64,000 bases of DNA from Chrysaora quinquecirrha (lineage: Eukaryota; Cnidaria; Scyphozoa; Semaeostomeae; Pelagiidae), in NCBI GenBank assembly GCA_014526335.1, contig JACTAT010000037.1, forward strand, positions 11,472,008 through 11,536,007. The letters run 5' to 3'. The notes beneath the pieces were generated by a model, which saw nothing but the letters and a program-made list of their open reading frames with translations, ran no database searches and was not told the origin of the DNA. Positions 21,736-33,439 of the stretch are shown piece by piece (position 1 is the first letter of the stretch; the number at the start of each line of letters is the position of its first letter). The position numbers were made by a program, and so were the translations under genes.

Positions 21736-23496
21736 TGAATGCAAATTAGGTTGCCCCTTTGTTGTGGCCCATTGTTCGATTGTGCGCTAAAGGCTCCAGT
21801 CCTGGTGCACCTGGAAATGCGATTCTTTTTTTGATCGAAGCCCTTTCTGCCCGGGTAGTGCATGCGCTATTTTTCTAAATCTTTTGAAAAGCGAACGATA
21901 GTAAAAATTTCGATTTTCTCTCGGCCTCAAAAAGTTTCCTTTTTAATGGCGGCCATCTATTATGTTCCTTTCACTACACGAACATTGAATCTTTTGCGTG
22001 CAACTCTCAGGGGTTTATTCAATGACTTGCGGCTTTAAAAAGCCTGGATTCCATACAAAATCGTAACTGTCGTGCGACTATCGCACAATCGTGAGACGTG
22101 AGAATTTCTTTTCGTACGATTATCGCACGACCATAAATACAAATACTGACATTTTGGTCGTAACAGAGCCTCCATGATTAAATTACTACGATTCAGTTGT
22201 GATGTAGTCTTTCTTATAAGATATTTTGAGATATCAAAATGAAACCCGTTTTCCAGACAATGAATACCTTTCCCAACGGTATATTTATTGGCAGCGTGTG
22301 ACTGTGTCTTATTTCTCAACTTCACGCTCAAACACAATACTTCATTACTGTTGTGAACGAAAAAGGCTTTTCCGAGTCCAGCGATGTAAAAGCTATTTAT
22401 GTCAACAAAAGTCCCAAGACGAAAGTAGAATTTTAAGAGTTAAGAATGAAATTTCAAAGAACATGAGGGTTTCTGGTGATTTCTCAAGGATATTCGCGTT
22501 TTTGGTAGGTACGTTTTTACGTTTTCAGGGGTCAAAGGACGTCAAAGGACACTAGGAGACTGTAATTCATTTTGGAATTATTCTCATATTCTTTCTGCTT
22601 CAAGTAGAGTTCTTGCTATGATTATTTCCATAAATTACCGTGCTAAACTTTGAGTTTTACTGTTTCAATGCATATGAAACACTACTAAGACGCCATAAAC
22701 TTTCGGGTTTCAAGTTGAATGTTCATTTGAAAATTCAGAGCACAAACACACAAAATGATTATTGTTCCGATATAGTGCGATATTTATTGTTCATGAAGGA
22801 CATTTAAAATTAAACTCTCAATGAGATAGGAATAGAATTTTCGAATTTACGCAGCAGTAATATTATATTAATTTTGTGTCTTAAGTTGACACAAAAGCGT
22901 TTGGAGTATATTTTCAGTAGATCTGGAAATTTGGTGGCAAATAATTTCATTAAGCATTTACCATCGAACTGTTTGACTTTTATTAAGACTGTTAATAATA
23001 GGATTTTCGAGTGCGGACAGGGCATAAAAACGTTGCATTAGAATTCAAGTGGATGGAACACAGTCAGAGATACCCTTAACCTCCGTGACTCACTGACTCA
23101 CTATCCCACCCAAGGTTTTGTTTTATAAAACTTGGCTTACATTTGACCTTCAGCTTTCATATTATAATGATAATAATGATGATAATACTGATGACATGAA
23201 AATAATGATGACCATGATGACGATGACCTGATGATGATTATGATTATGATAATGATTATGATGATAATAATGATGATGATGATGAGGATGATTCAAATGG
23301 TGATTAAAATGTAATAGTTGATGATGGCGATAATGATAATTTTTGACGGTGCTCATAACTATGATGATGATGGTGATGATGATGATGATGATGTTCTTTT
23401 TTTGTCCACAGTTTAATACCCTTTTATCAATTCTCTTATGTGTTTACCATTACAAGTAGACTAGCTTTTTACCTTGACACCCGCGATGTGGGTGAA
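21736..23496 (+). repeat. Repeat block B
   Basis: Second copy of the block, close to A through most of its length (matching stretches around TTCTCGGCCTC, CTTTCACTACACGAACA, GCAACTCTCAGGGGTTTATT) but missing a section of about 150 bp present in A near 20340-20450. Confidence 0.8.
23160..23393. repeat. GAT-rich microsatellite in block B
   Basis: Imperfect GAT array at the same place as in block A, more interrupted. Confidence 0.85.
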
Positions 23497-23796
23497 TTTT
23501 TACCTTGAAACCCGCGATGCGGGTGAATATTAGTACCAGTTTAGCCTTGGAAAGACAAGATACCACTCAGCTGCCTTTTAACTTGCTGCCTTTTAACTTA
23601 CAGCCTTCTGAACTTTCCCTAGAGTCCGGGGAGGTTAGCTCCCCATGGTATCCCACAACCTCCCCGGACTCTAGCGAAAGTTCAGAAGGCTGTAAGTTAA
23701 AAGGCAGCAAGTTAAAAGGCAGCTGAGTGGTATCTTGTCTTTCCAAGGCTAAACTGGTACTAATATTCACCCGCATCGCGGGTTTCAAGGTAAAAA
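23497..23796. repeat. Long near-perfect palindrome 2
   Basis: 300 bp, from TTTTTACCTTGAAACCCGCG to its reverse complement. It includes the core of palindrome 1 and extends outward over one CCCGCGATGCGGG unit on each side. Confidence 0.93.
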
Positions 23797-23817
23797 TCTC
23801 TATTACTAATATTCTTA

Positions 23818-25068
23818 TTATGCAAATTAGTTGCCCCATTGTTATGGCCCTTTGTTCGATTACACAAGAAAGGCTTTTTCCCTGGGCCACCTAAAGATGC
23901 ACTTTTTTCTTTAATCGATCCTGTTTCTGGCCGGACACTGTTTAAAGATTTTGCTAAGCCTTTTGAAACCTATAAGTTGGTTAAAATTTCGATTTTCTCT
24001 CGGCTCGAAAAAGTTTTGATTTTGATGGCGGCCATCTATTGTGTTCCCTTCACTGCACGCACAGTGATTCTTTTCTCCTGCGGAAGTTTTTTTCCTAATT
24101 GCTCAGTTAATGTTGACATGAGCTGAAATTGGAGCTAAAATTACTCAGTATTTCAAATGGAGGAAACATTCAAAATTTACTCGATTTTTACTCAAAAGTC
24201 TTGCTGTAAAATTCTCCTAAAATTTCTGCAGCAAGTTGGACATTATTTCTGCTGTTGATTCCACAAATATTCTCAAGATTTATCACGCATCCCGACTCTT
24301 TTGTAAAAACATTTCCTAGAGGGCAAACGAAACTGATTCATTTTGGAATCTTACTGATATTTTTTCGGGTTTCAAGAAGAGTTCTTGCTTTGAAAGCTCC
24401 AGAAATCGCCAGGGTAAGAATTGTGTTTTGCTTCTTCGTCTAAAATTTTTCTACTGATAACGCACAGTTGAAAAATTTTAAAGCACTGTGCACGCAACGC
24501 AAGGGAAAAAACTCGTATGGCCTATGAAATATATAGGCCTACCCTATAGGCCTACCCTCTAGGCCTACCCTATAGGCCTACCCTACTCTATAGGTAGGCC
24601 TATAGGCCTACCCTATGAAACTCAAAGGCCTAAAATTTTTTGCGTTCATTTAAAAAGTCAGAGTTTGAACACAAAAAAGTCGACATTTAGTGAGATAGAC
24701 TATTTGTTGCTGATGTAGGAAATTTGAAATTGAAGTTTTGGAGTTTTCTGTGGGATGATGTGGGAAGATTTTTGAACTTTTACCAGGCAGTAATTTTGCC
24801 TGTAATAGGATTTCAAGTGCAGACAGGTCATATAAACATTTTGTTACATTATAGTTCAAGTAGATGGAACACAGTCAAAGATATCCATCACCTCCATGTA
24901 TATCACTTGCTCACAATGATATGGTCATGATGATGATAATGGTGATAACCATAGTGATGACCATAGTGATGATTGTGATGATGATGACAATAATGTTCTT
25001 TTTTTGTCCACAGTTTAATACGGTTTTATCAATTCTCCAATGTGTTTACCATTACAAATAGACTAGCT
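23818..25068 (+). repeat. Repeat block C
   Basis: Third and shortest copy. It starts like A and B (TATGCAAATTAGTTGCCCCA), diverges from about 24080 to 24640, then matches again through GGTCATATAAACAT.., the GAT array (24927-24988) and TTTGTCCACAGTTTAATAC. A relative in inverted orientation lies at 58735-58990. Confidence 0.75.
24525..24622. repeat. 13-bp minisatellite (TAGGCCTACCCTA) in block C
   Basis: About six units of TATAGGCCTACCC in the part of block C that A and B lack, with an internal inverted copy (GGTAGGCCTATAGG). Confidence 0.85.
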
Positions 25069-25491
25069 TTTAAACTTGATGCCGCGATACGGGCAAGCTT
25101 TTTACCTTGACACCCGCGATGCGGGTGAGCTTTTACCTTGACACCCGCGATGCGGGTGAATATTAGTACCAGTTTAGCCTTGGAAAGACAAGATACCACT
25201 CAGCTGCCTTTTGACTTGATACCATTTAACTTGCAACCTTCTGAACTTTCGCTAGAGTCCAGGGAGGTTGAGGGATGCCATGGGGAGCTAACCTCCCCTG
25301 ACTCTAGCGAAAGTTCAGAAGGCTGCAAGTTAAATGGTATCAAGTCAAAAGGCAGCTGAGTGGTATCTTGTCTTTCCAAGGCTAAACTGGTACTAATATT
25401 CACCCGCATCGCGGGTGTCAAGGTAAAAGCTCACCCGCATCGCGGATGTCAAGGTAAAAAGCTTGCCCGCATCGCGGGCATCAAGTTTAAA
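25069..25491. repeat. Long near-perfect palindrome 3
   Basis: 423 bp, from TTAAACTTGATGCCGCG to its reverse complement. It covers three CCCGCGATGCGGG-type units on each side, then the shared core. The central spacer is in the opposite orientation from palindromes 1 and 2. The two arms are nearly identical, so both strands show the same open frames, which are not genes. Confidence 0.93.
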
Positions 25492-25640
25492 TCAGTACTG
25501 TGGAGGATATTCAGTACTGTGGGGGGATACCATCAGTACTTTGGAGGATATTCAGTACTGTGGAGTGATACCATCAGTACTGTGGGGAAATTTTTCATTT
25601 CTGTGGAGGGTGTTTAGCACTGTGGAGGGATACAATCACT
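25490..25640. repeat. 22-24-bp minisatellite, second array
   Basis: Same unit as 19139-19549 (CAGTACTGTGGAGGATATT and CAGTACTTTGGAGG), about six copies, directly abutting palindrome 3. Confidence 0.88.
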
Positions 25641-25920
25641 GTGTGACGCTTGATCAGCACTGAAGAAAGTAAATCTTCATTTAATACCTCTTTTTTTGTT
25701 CAAGTGTTTATAGTTCCTAACGAGTTATTTCACACATGATTCTTCGATCCAAATATCCGTTTTCGTGACTAATCATGATTTTTTTTCGAGTAATTGAACA
25801 ATTATAAATATTGACAAAGAGCTTTTATGCTATACACGGATTGAAATATCTAGCTCCTCGACAAAACTCTAGTTTCCAGAATATTTCCGCTGTAAAGAGT
25901 TAACACGAAGTCGAGCGAAG

Positions 25921-27089
25921 ATGGAAAATCAGAAAGATTTGCCAAGCCCTAAGCCTGGTTGGCAAGTAAGAAAACCAAGGGGAGGAAGGTCTGGTAACGC
26001 TTCCAGAGGTGCAGGTTCGGAAAAATTTATGAAAAGAAGGTCTATGTTAGGGCGTATGCAAGAAGATAGTGATAGTAGCTGCTCCTTTACGTGTCTATCT
26101 TCAAAAGAGCACCACATTTCTCCACCACTTAACTTACCAGGACCTTTGGAAGGAGTAAGACCAAGTGGAATTGGCAGATATCGCATAGATGAGGTTGGAG
26201 GTGGACCAAGCGTGTTAGAAACACAAAGCATGAGCTCGATGGATAGTTTTGATTACGAAGAGTAAGGACAGTAAGCTCCTGAACATTTTCATTTCCAAAA
26301 CTCCTTACGTGAAATCCCAGGAAGTTCGATGTCACTGGCGATGGATTCAAATCAAACGATTTATAATCAAGAGTCGCTGAATCTGATCAACCATCTCGTA
26401 ATTCATATCCTACCACCCAAGAAACTCGAAGTTCTACCCCAAAAAACTTTATTTGCCCGTATCCTGGCTGCGAAACAACTTTTAATAGGAAAGATCACCT
26501 GAAAAAGCACCAGAAAATACACCAAGGGGATAAGGTTATATGTAATCATGAAGGATGCAGTAAGCTGTGCCGGGATAATTCGAATTTAAAAAGATAAAAA
26601 TTACTTAAACATGGATTGGATGGAAGATTTCAATTCGAGCATTGCCAAGAATCTTTTGCTAAAAGATCTTTACTGCTAAGACATCAGAGACAGGTTCATT
26701 AGAGTTTGATTTCGTCAAAAGGTAGCTTCAAGTGTGAGGTTTGCAGCGAGTCATTTTCCCATCTCCATTTGTTAGAGGGCCATATGGTCATACATAGTGG
26801 TCAGAAGTTATACCAATGTCCGTCCTGTAAAAAGGACTTTGCCTACAAACATAATTTGGCGGCTCATTCTAAGAAATCTTGCTCAACTGTTGACTCTAAT
26901 AAGGAGAGGGCTTTTCAGTGCAACGAACCTGAATGTGCTAAAACGTATACCGACATTAGAAGTTTGCAACAACATGTCAAGAAAGATCACTGCAACAAGA
27001 GATTTCTATGTTACAAATGCAAAGCAACTTTTAGCTACCAGTCAGGCTTATCATGCCATGGCAAAACATGCAAATCTACAGTACAATGA
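25921..27089 (+). pseudogene. C2H2 zinc-finger gene with one intron and two in-frame stops
   Basis: Exon 1 (25921-26261) starts at an ATG and encodes a Gly/Ser/Arg-rich stretch without known domain. Its end GAAGA/GTAAGG and the acceptor ATCAAG/A at 26371 give a 110-bp intron (26262-26371) that keeps the frame. Exon 2 (26372-27089) encodes about six C2H2 fingers: CPYPGCETTF..H, CNHEGCSKLC.., HCQESFAKRSLLLRHQRQVH (first Cys replaced by Phe), CEVCSESF.., CPSCKKDF.., a CNEPEC finger and CYKCKATF... TAA at 26595-26597 falls where finger 2 should have its first His, and TAG at 26700-26702 lies after finger 3. The gene would be a nuclear DNA- or RNA-binding protein. Either it is a recent pseudogene, or translation starts downstream near 26706 and yields a three-finger protein. 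Confidence 0.75.
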
Positions 27090-27512
27090 ATAAAGAAAAA
27101 TCTAACACGTTAAGATATTTTATGATTGGTTACTCTCTTCATGTTGTTAGAGGTATAGTTACTGTATAATCACTATAAGTAAAATCGTGTAATTTTTTAA
27201 TTATCACTATAAGCAAAATCATGTAATTTTTTAAGGATATATAACCCACGTTTTGTTACATCTAGTTCTGTTATATTAAAGTTAATTACTGCAAAAATGG
27301 TCAGTATGATTCAGTGTCATCTTATTTGGAGCATAAGAATGATATTATTAAATATTACTGTGTCATAATATGTACTCGTTTAGTTATGTAGGGTTGTGGA
27401 ATTAAGTTACCTATTTCTAGGCCGTTTCTAGGGTTAGTACTGTAAGATATCTATTGTATCATTTATAGGGCTTGTTGTGAACATGTGTGTGTTCAGGATG
27501 CTGAGAAAACAA

Positions 27513-27518
27513 CAATAA
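27513..27518 (+). terminator. AATAAA poly(A) signal of the zinc-finger gene
   Basis: AATAAA in CAACAATAAAGTG about 425 bp after the zinc-finger stop codon, the first canonical signal in a plausible position except one closer AATAAAG at 27088. Confidence 0.35.
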
Positions 27519-27599
27519 AGTGAAAATGTTTCCAAAAGAACTGAATAGTTTTCTTACGTTATTATAAGAGCTATAGCAGTCAAAGCGCAACTGTCATTT

Positions 27600-30139
27600 C
27601 CATTAGCTCATGCATGCACATTTTTTTAAGAGTTGTTACCTTAAATTTTTTCCCTGTGCCTCATTATTTGTGAAAATTTTCTATTTTGATCCAGAAATTA
27701 TTCTTCAATAATTCTATGTGACAGCTTGTGTAAATCCGATTTCATAAAAATTAGAAAATATTGGCTAGAATATAACTTTTTTCAAATTAAAACAATTTGC
27801 ACTGCTTTAGAACGATATTTCTCTATAAAAACAGCTCTTTTTACGGAAAAGCTACTTTTCCATGAAAAATCACCAAAAACGCATTGCCTAGCAACATGTC
27901 ACGTGACTAATTAAATTTCAAAGCTATAATTAGAATGCCCATTACCAGGAGATACTTTGTACCAAGTCTGGTTATCCTATCATGTATGGTTTCTGAAATA
28001 ACTAGGGGGGGGCAAAAAATGCCCCCCCCCAGTACAAAGTCGATCCAAAATACCCCAGTACAGATAGGGTTAAAGCTTAGGGCACATCTACTTGAGAGCT
28101 TAAAACCTTACCATAACAGCAGGGTTGTATGGACAAATGCTAAATTCCTTTCTTTCCCGGTTAACATCTTGCCAGACAAAAAAGCAGCAGGAAATTCATA
28201 ATGTAACCCTCGATGACAAGATCTGTTATGTACAAAAGTTTTTCAAAGGTATAAATTGCGCCCACCAAACTCACATTCTTTCTTTCACTTTTGTCTCATT
28301 ATTCGAAAGTTGCACAGACCACACAAAAGGTTGTTTAAATCTTTTGTCAAAATGGCTGGTTTCAGACGATTCGTACGCATTGCTTTTCAATTTGGAAACC
28401 AAGAAAATGATGACAACGATTCCCAAGATCAGTACTCAGAGCACAATGAAATGTCTCCATCCGTTTTCTTGTGAGATTTCAGAACAAGTACACCACTTCA
28501 GTAAGGGTATCTTCCACAGCCAATTTTCCTATATTTTATGGCCTCAGTAGTCAAGACAATCAATTTGCATTTCTATCTTCCCAGAGAAGTACATCCCCAT
28601 CATCGTTTTTGGAGGGGCAGTATGGGCAGACACAGAATAGGCCGGACACTCGGACTACGTCCAGGCAAATCAGAAATGTTGGGCAAGAAGAGCCAGAACA
28701 GCCAGAAGAAATGCCTAAGAGAGCCACCGAAGTGGAAAAAGGGACAAGAAAATGAACAAATGCAGAAATAGATGCTCTGGTTCTCTCATTGAGGGATTGC
28801 TTCATGAAGCCATAAGAATCCTGAAGCTTTGAGACGCATTCTAAATGCCTTAAACCAGAAGGGAAATGGAAAAAACCCTCGAACAGGCAAAGACAAAATT
28901 AACAAACCTTAAAGACTGATATAAGGACGCAAAGGACAAAAATAAAAAGAGTGGGTTGGCAAGAAATTTGCCTCAATATTATGATATATTTGACAAAGTG
29001 CTGGGCACAAGAAGCGTTGTTCAACTCGAAGAAGTAAGGGAGAGTGGGCAAGGGCATGGTATCGCTGAAGCTGAGCTTGGAGAGACTGAAAATGATGACA
29101 TTGCTCCAGTGAAAGGAGCAGTTGATGGGCAGACCATGAATGATGATGCGCCTTAGCCCAGGCGTTCAAAAAAGAAGAAAGCCTCCAAGTTTACAGCAAC
29201 AGCACACTTGGTCAATCTTATATACTAATTTTGTAGTAGTCAAGGCAACAATTTTGTCAGAGCATCTCCTCCCTGGCTGTTTATGTTACGCTTCTAAAAC
29301 CTGCACCCTTCTCTGCAACCTATTCTGAAGTTGAGCCATCGCTTGCCATATCTTTCGTAACTGCTACCGTTTCTTGGGTAAACGGGGGAAAAGCCCCCTC
29401 CTTTGTCACAAGGCATTGTCTTGCCCCATTAGAATCTTTTGTCTACATCCCAGACGTAGATAGCTTGCTTACTATATGTTAAATTCTTCTTACTTCATAA
29501 CGATGACTACAAGTAACGAAGCTGACTGAATATATCTACTAAATTTCATGTATACCTGGATTATTTACTGCGAAATAACAACTTTTCTCGATCTAAAAAG
29601 GTTTTAAGGTTGATGTTTACAGGAAAATGCAGTCAACCGGCTTGAATCGCATTGTGTTAATGCTTTTACCCCTTTCAATTGAAACAAAATGCCATTACCT
29701 GATTTCAAAAGCTTATTCAGAATTGCGTTTCATTTAAAGCAAAACAAAAACCCTTTTGAAAACTTTTGTGAAGGGTGCATTTGAAAGACAACAAAATCAA
29801 ATGCCATCCTGAAGTCTAAGCTGGCTGGATAACAGTATCTGACTATGCAGTATAAAACAGGACTATCAAACTACTAAAAGAGAAACAGGGCTACTAAACT
29901 ACCAAAAGACAAACAGTATCTTGCAGTAAACCCGGGTTCCTGACACGGGACTAAATCTCCATGATCAGACAGAGAATGCGTTCAATCTATTTTATTGCTA
30001 CGCTTTTTATCGAGGATCATTTCAGAGGGAAGGAAACAAGGACGCCTAGAAAGCTAAAACTTTCCACGAAACGAAAAAATGGACTAACCAACGGGCTTAG
30101 AAGCACGCCGAGGAACAGAATTAAGAAGAGGGCTGAATA
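27600..30139. other. No gene recognised; a few + strand open stretches
   Basis: Holds a G8..C10 inverted run at 28004-28030. Short + strand frames at 28347-28475 (KMAGFRRFVRIAFQFGNQE) and 28471-28755 (Gln/Arg/Glu-rich, followed by NAEIDALVLSLRDCF after a stop) look protein-like but match no family I know. They could be exons of an unknown gene or of an old transposon. Confidence 0.35.
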
Positions 30140-31350
30140 CTGTGAATAATTTCAGGACTGGGGAACAGGGCTAAGAAATGGGACTTAAGACCGAGTAATT
30201 TCAGGACTGAGGAACAGGCAGAAGGAGTGGGACTGAAGACCAGGAGTAATTTCAGGACTGAGGAACAGGACATAAGAATGGGACCTAAGACCATGAGTAA
30301 TTTCCGGACTGAGGAACAGGACTAAGGAATGGGACTGAAGACCATGAGTAATTTCGGGACTGAGGAACAGGACTAAGGAATGGGACCTAAGACCATGAGT
30401 AATTTCAGGACTGAGGAACAGGACTAAGGAATAGGACTGAAGACCATGAGTAATTTTGGGACTGAGGAACAGAACTAAGGAATGGGACTGAAGACCACGA
30501 GTAATTTCAGGACTCAGGAACAGGACTAAGGAATGGGACTGAAGACCATGAGTAATTTGAGGACTGAGGAACAGACTAAGGAATGGGACTGAAGACCATG
30601 AGTAATTTCAGGACTGAGGAACAGGACTAAGGAGTGGAACGGAAGACCACGAGTAATTTCAGGATTAAGGAAGAGGACTAAGGAATGGGACTGAAGACCA
30701 CGAGTAATTTCAGGATTAAGGAAGAGGACTAAGGAATGGAACTGAAGACCACGAGTAATTTCAGGATTAAGGAACAGGACTAACGAATGGGACTGAAGAC
30801 CACGAGTAACGTCAGAATTGAGAAAGAGGACTAAGGAATGGGACTGAAGACCACGAGTAATTTCAGGACTGATGAACCGGACTAAGGAATGGGACTGAAG
30901 ACCATGAGTAACATCAGGATTAAGGAAGAGGACTAAGGAATGGGACTGAAGACCATGAGTAATATCAGGACTGAGGAAGAGGACTAAGGAGTGGAACGGA
31001 AGACCACGAGTAAGGTCAGGATTGAGGAAGAGGACTAAGGAATGGGACTGAAGACCATGAGAAATTCAGGACTGAGGAACAGGACTAAAGAATTGGGCTA
31101 AAGACCATGAGTAATTTCAGGACTGAGGAACAGGCCTTAAGAATGGGACTGAAGACCATGAGTAATTTTAGGACTAAGGAACTGGATAAAGGAACGGGAC
31201 TGAAGACCATGAATAATTCCGGGACTAAGGAATCTGAACAATAATAAGTCTGAGGAACAGGACCAAGGAATGGGATAGAAAATCTGAACAATATCAAGAC
31301 TGAGGAACCGGACCAAGGAATGGGACGGAAGACCATCAATTATTTCAGGA
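30140..31350. repeat. 51-bp minisatellite, about 23 units
   Basis: Unit AGGACTGAGGAACAGGACTA followed by AGGAATGGGACTGAAGACCA and TGAGTAATTTC, 51 bases. Units vary by substitutions and small indels toward both ends. The - strand frames here are repeat translations. Confidence 0.95.
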
Positions 31351-31551
31351 CTATTTAAGGAACAGACCATAGATAAACAGAACTGCTGTACACTAACTAA
31401 TTTGAAACTTAGGAACATCATTGTGGACTAAGGACCTTGGACTAAAACAGAGGAACAAAACTGTGATTGGCACTAGGAAAAGGGACCCTGGACTAGGACC
31501 AAGGAAAATACTCAAATTTAGAAACTATGAGCTAAGTGGAGAAGCAGAGTT

Positions 31552-31625
31552 CATTGAGGCGGAGGTTCTTAAGGCAGTGGTTCTTGAGACAGAGGTTCTT
31601 GAGGCGGAGGTTCTATGAGGCGGTG
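31552..31625. repeat. 15-bp tandem repeat (GAGGCGGAGGTTCTT)
   Basis: Five imperfect units of GAGGCGGAGGTTCTT just after the 51-bp array. Confidence 0.8.
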
Positions 31626-31639
31626 GTCAGAGACGGGCA

Positions 31640-31800
31640 TGGGCTAGTGTATTGACTAAAATGCAAAAGCAGCACCAGGACAAAATGAAGCAGTTCCTTG
31701 ATGGAATGAGAGAGATGGAGGAGAGCAGCAGATGAGATACTACTGAAACATTATTTGGTGTTGCAAAGCATTTTGCGATGAAATAAAATGGCAGAGAGAA
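31640..31800 (+). pseudogene. Possible Harbinger partner (Myb/SANT-like) C-terminal fragment
   Basis: LTKMQKQHQDKMKQFLDGMR, a stop, then ETLFGVAKHFA. This resembles the coiled C-terminal tail of Myb/SANT-like proteins encoded beside Harbinger transposases, and it is convergent with the transposase at 32037-33330 as expected. The Myb domain itself is not visible; the minisatellite occupies the place where it would be. Tentative. Confidence 0.3.
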
Positions 31801-32036
31801 GATTCAGAAAGTGACACTGAACAGAACCTTTCTTGAAACTTCAAGAATCTAACTGTTTAATTTGCTAAATCGATTTTTAAAAATATGTTAAAGTAATTTA
31901 AGTAGCTAATCATCCTTCTGAATAACTAAATTAAATATAACTGTAACAAAGGTGTTCCATATATGTAAAAGAAAGAAACATATAAATGCTGTCCATTGTT
32001 TGTACAATACGCTATTGTTCTACTCGAAAGACTCGT

Positions 32037-33330
32037 TTATATTTTGTTCAAAATATATTCGAGTAGCATTTGCTGTAGGTCATCTGAAGATGAGCGTGTT
32101 TCTTGAACTTGGATCTTGTCTTCATTGTGTGGGTCCTCCACATCTTCACATGGCTCCTGACAGTCCTGGTAGATATTATGGAGCACTGAGCATGCAATAA
32201 CGACATCAGCAGCAAAGGAGGGTTCAAGATTCACCTTCTCTTACAATAATCTCCATCTCCCCTTCAGAGTTCCAAAAGCCCTCTCGATGGAAACTCTTGC
32301 TTGGGACATGGCAAGGTTAAACATTTTTCGACCGTGATCAATGTCTTTTACTTGAGGGAATGGCGATTAACCACTCTGAAAGAGGATAAGCAACATCACC
32401 AAGTAAATACGGTTTTATTTTGATTGATTCGTTCAGTTGAAAAACAGGTGTTGTCAATATGTGCTCCCTACTTGCTTCTTCAAACACCCAACTGTTTCTT
32501 AGAATACGTGAATCGTGAACAGAGACTGGGTTACCTGCAGACATGCTCAGAAATTTTAGGGAACCATCACATACACCTTGGCAGCCAATACTTTACCGTT
32601 GCTTTCTATTAAAAAAGTCTACCCTATTTCTTTCAGATGCCATAATTTCCACATGGGTACCATCTATAGCCCCAAAATCATTTGGGAGAGGAGAAAGATT
32701 TCTGAATGTGCTGACTGATCTGGCACAAGCCTCAGGTGTTTTGGGCAAGCAAATAGATTTGTCTCTTCTGAGATGAACAAGGGCACCAACAAAGTCCTTG
32801 GTAATCCGGCAAACAATCGAGCTGGAAATTCCAAAAACCTGTCCAATTGACTTATAAGAACCAGCATTCCCCAGCCACCAAAGTCCAACAGCCACCCTTT
32901 TTTCAACCGGAATTTTTGCTCGCATATTTGTCTGTTGTTTGACCAAATGACCATTTACAGCTCGACAGATAAAAGCAAATGTTTCATGACTCATACGGTA
33001 ATGAACATGTTTGGATCTATGTGTTTGCTTGTATTCAGATCAGCCCTATAAAACACATCGAATTCATTATCCTTTCAATGAAATACCCAAGCTTGTCTAC
33101 CACGATAAATGCTTGCAAAATATCTCATTGGTGCCATCTACATCTGCATGTTTCTAGCTGCCAAAACAGCAGAAGCAAAAGAAATCATGCTACGAAATCT
33201 GATCGGTCTGTAGATACACAGCCATGAGAAAAACAATAATTCTTCTTCTGACATTTTTTGGCTTCTGAAATTTTTGGCAGCACAGATTTGTTGAACAAAG
33301 GACTGGTCAAGGCTAAACACATCCAAGGGA
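32037..33330 (-). pseudogene. PIF/Harbinger transposase 2, nearly full length
   Basis: N-terminal part (33258-33000) with a Met start, MSHETFAFICRAV, EKRVAVGLWWLGNAGSYKSI and FGISSSIVCRI (HTH), then FGAIDGTHVEI (first catalytic Asp), CQGVCDGSLKFL, SVHDSRILRNS (second Asp), LLGDVAYPLSEWL, IERAFGTLKGRWR (catalytic Glu) and ADVVIACSVLHNIY at the C-terminus. All three acidic residues are present. Breaks: stops after NRKQR (about 32570) and after GRWRLL (about 32246), a frame change near 32345, and stops near the N-terminus. The family acts as a cut-and-paste transposase together with a Myb-like partner. Confidence 0.85.
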
Positions 33331-33439
33331 TGCTTAACTTGACCCAGCGGCTTCTTTCATCCGTTCTCGAGAACATTCTTAATTAAAGTTATCAAAATTG
33401 ATGATGTACACAGCAACAGTAAGTGATAATTCACTTAAT

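Noticed and set aside
23505..25421. Same open frame (ALERQDTTQ..) on both strands in several places
   Set aside because: Consequence of the palindromes: each arm encodes it on one strand. No independent sign of coding.
19139..25640. CRISPR-like array of repeats and spacers
   Set aside because: Eukaryotic context; repeats have no regular unique spacers and no cas genes are present.
31085..31421. - strand open frames of 84-94 residues
   Set aside because: They lie in the 51-bp minisatellite and repeat with its period.
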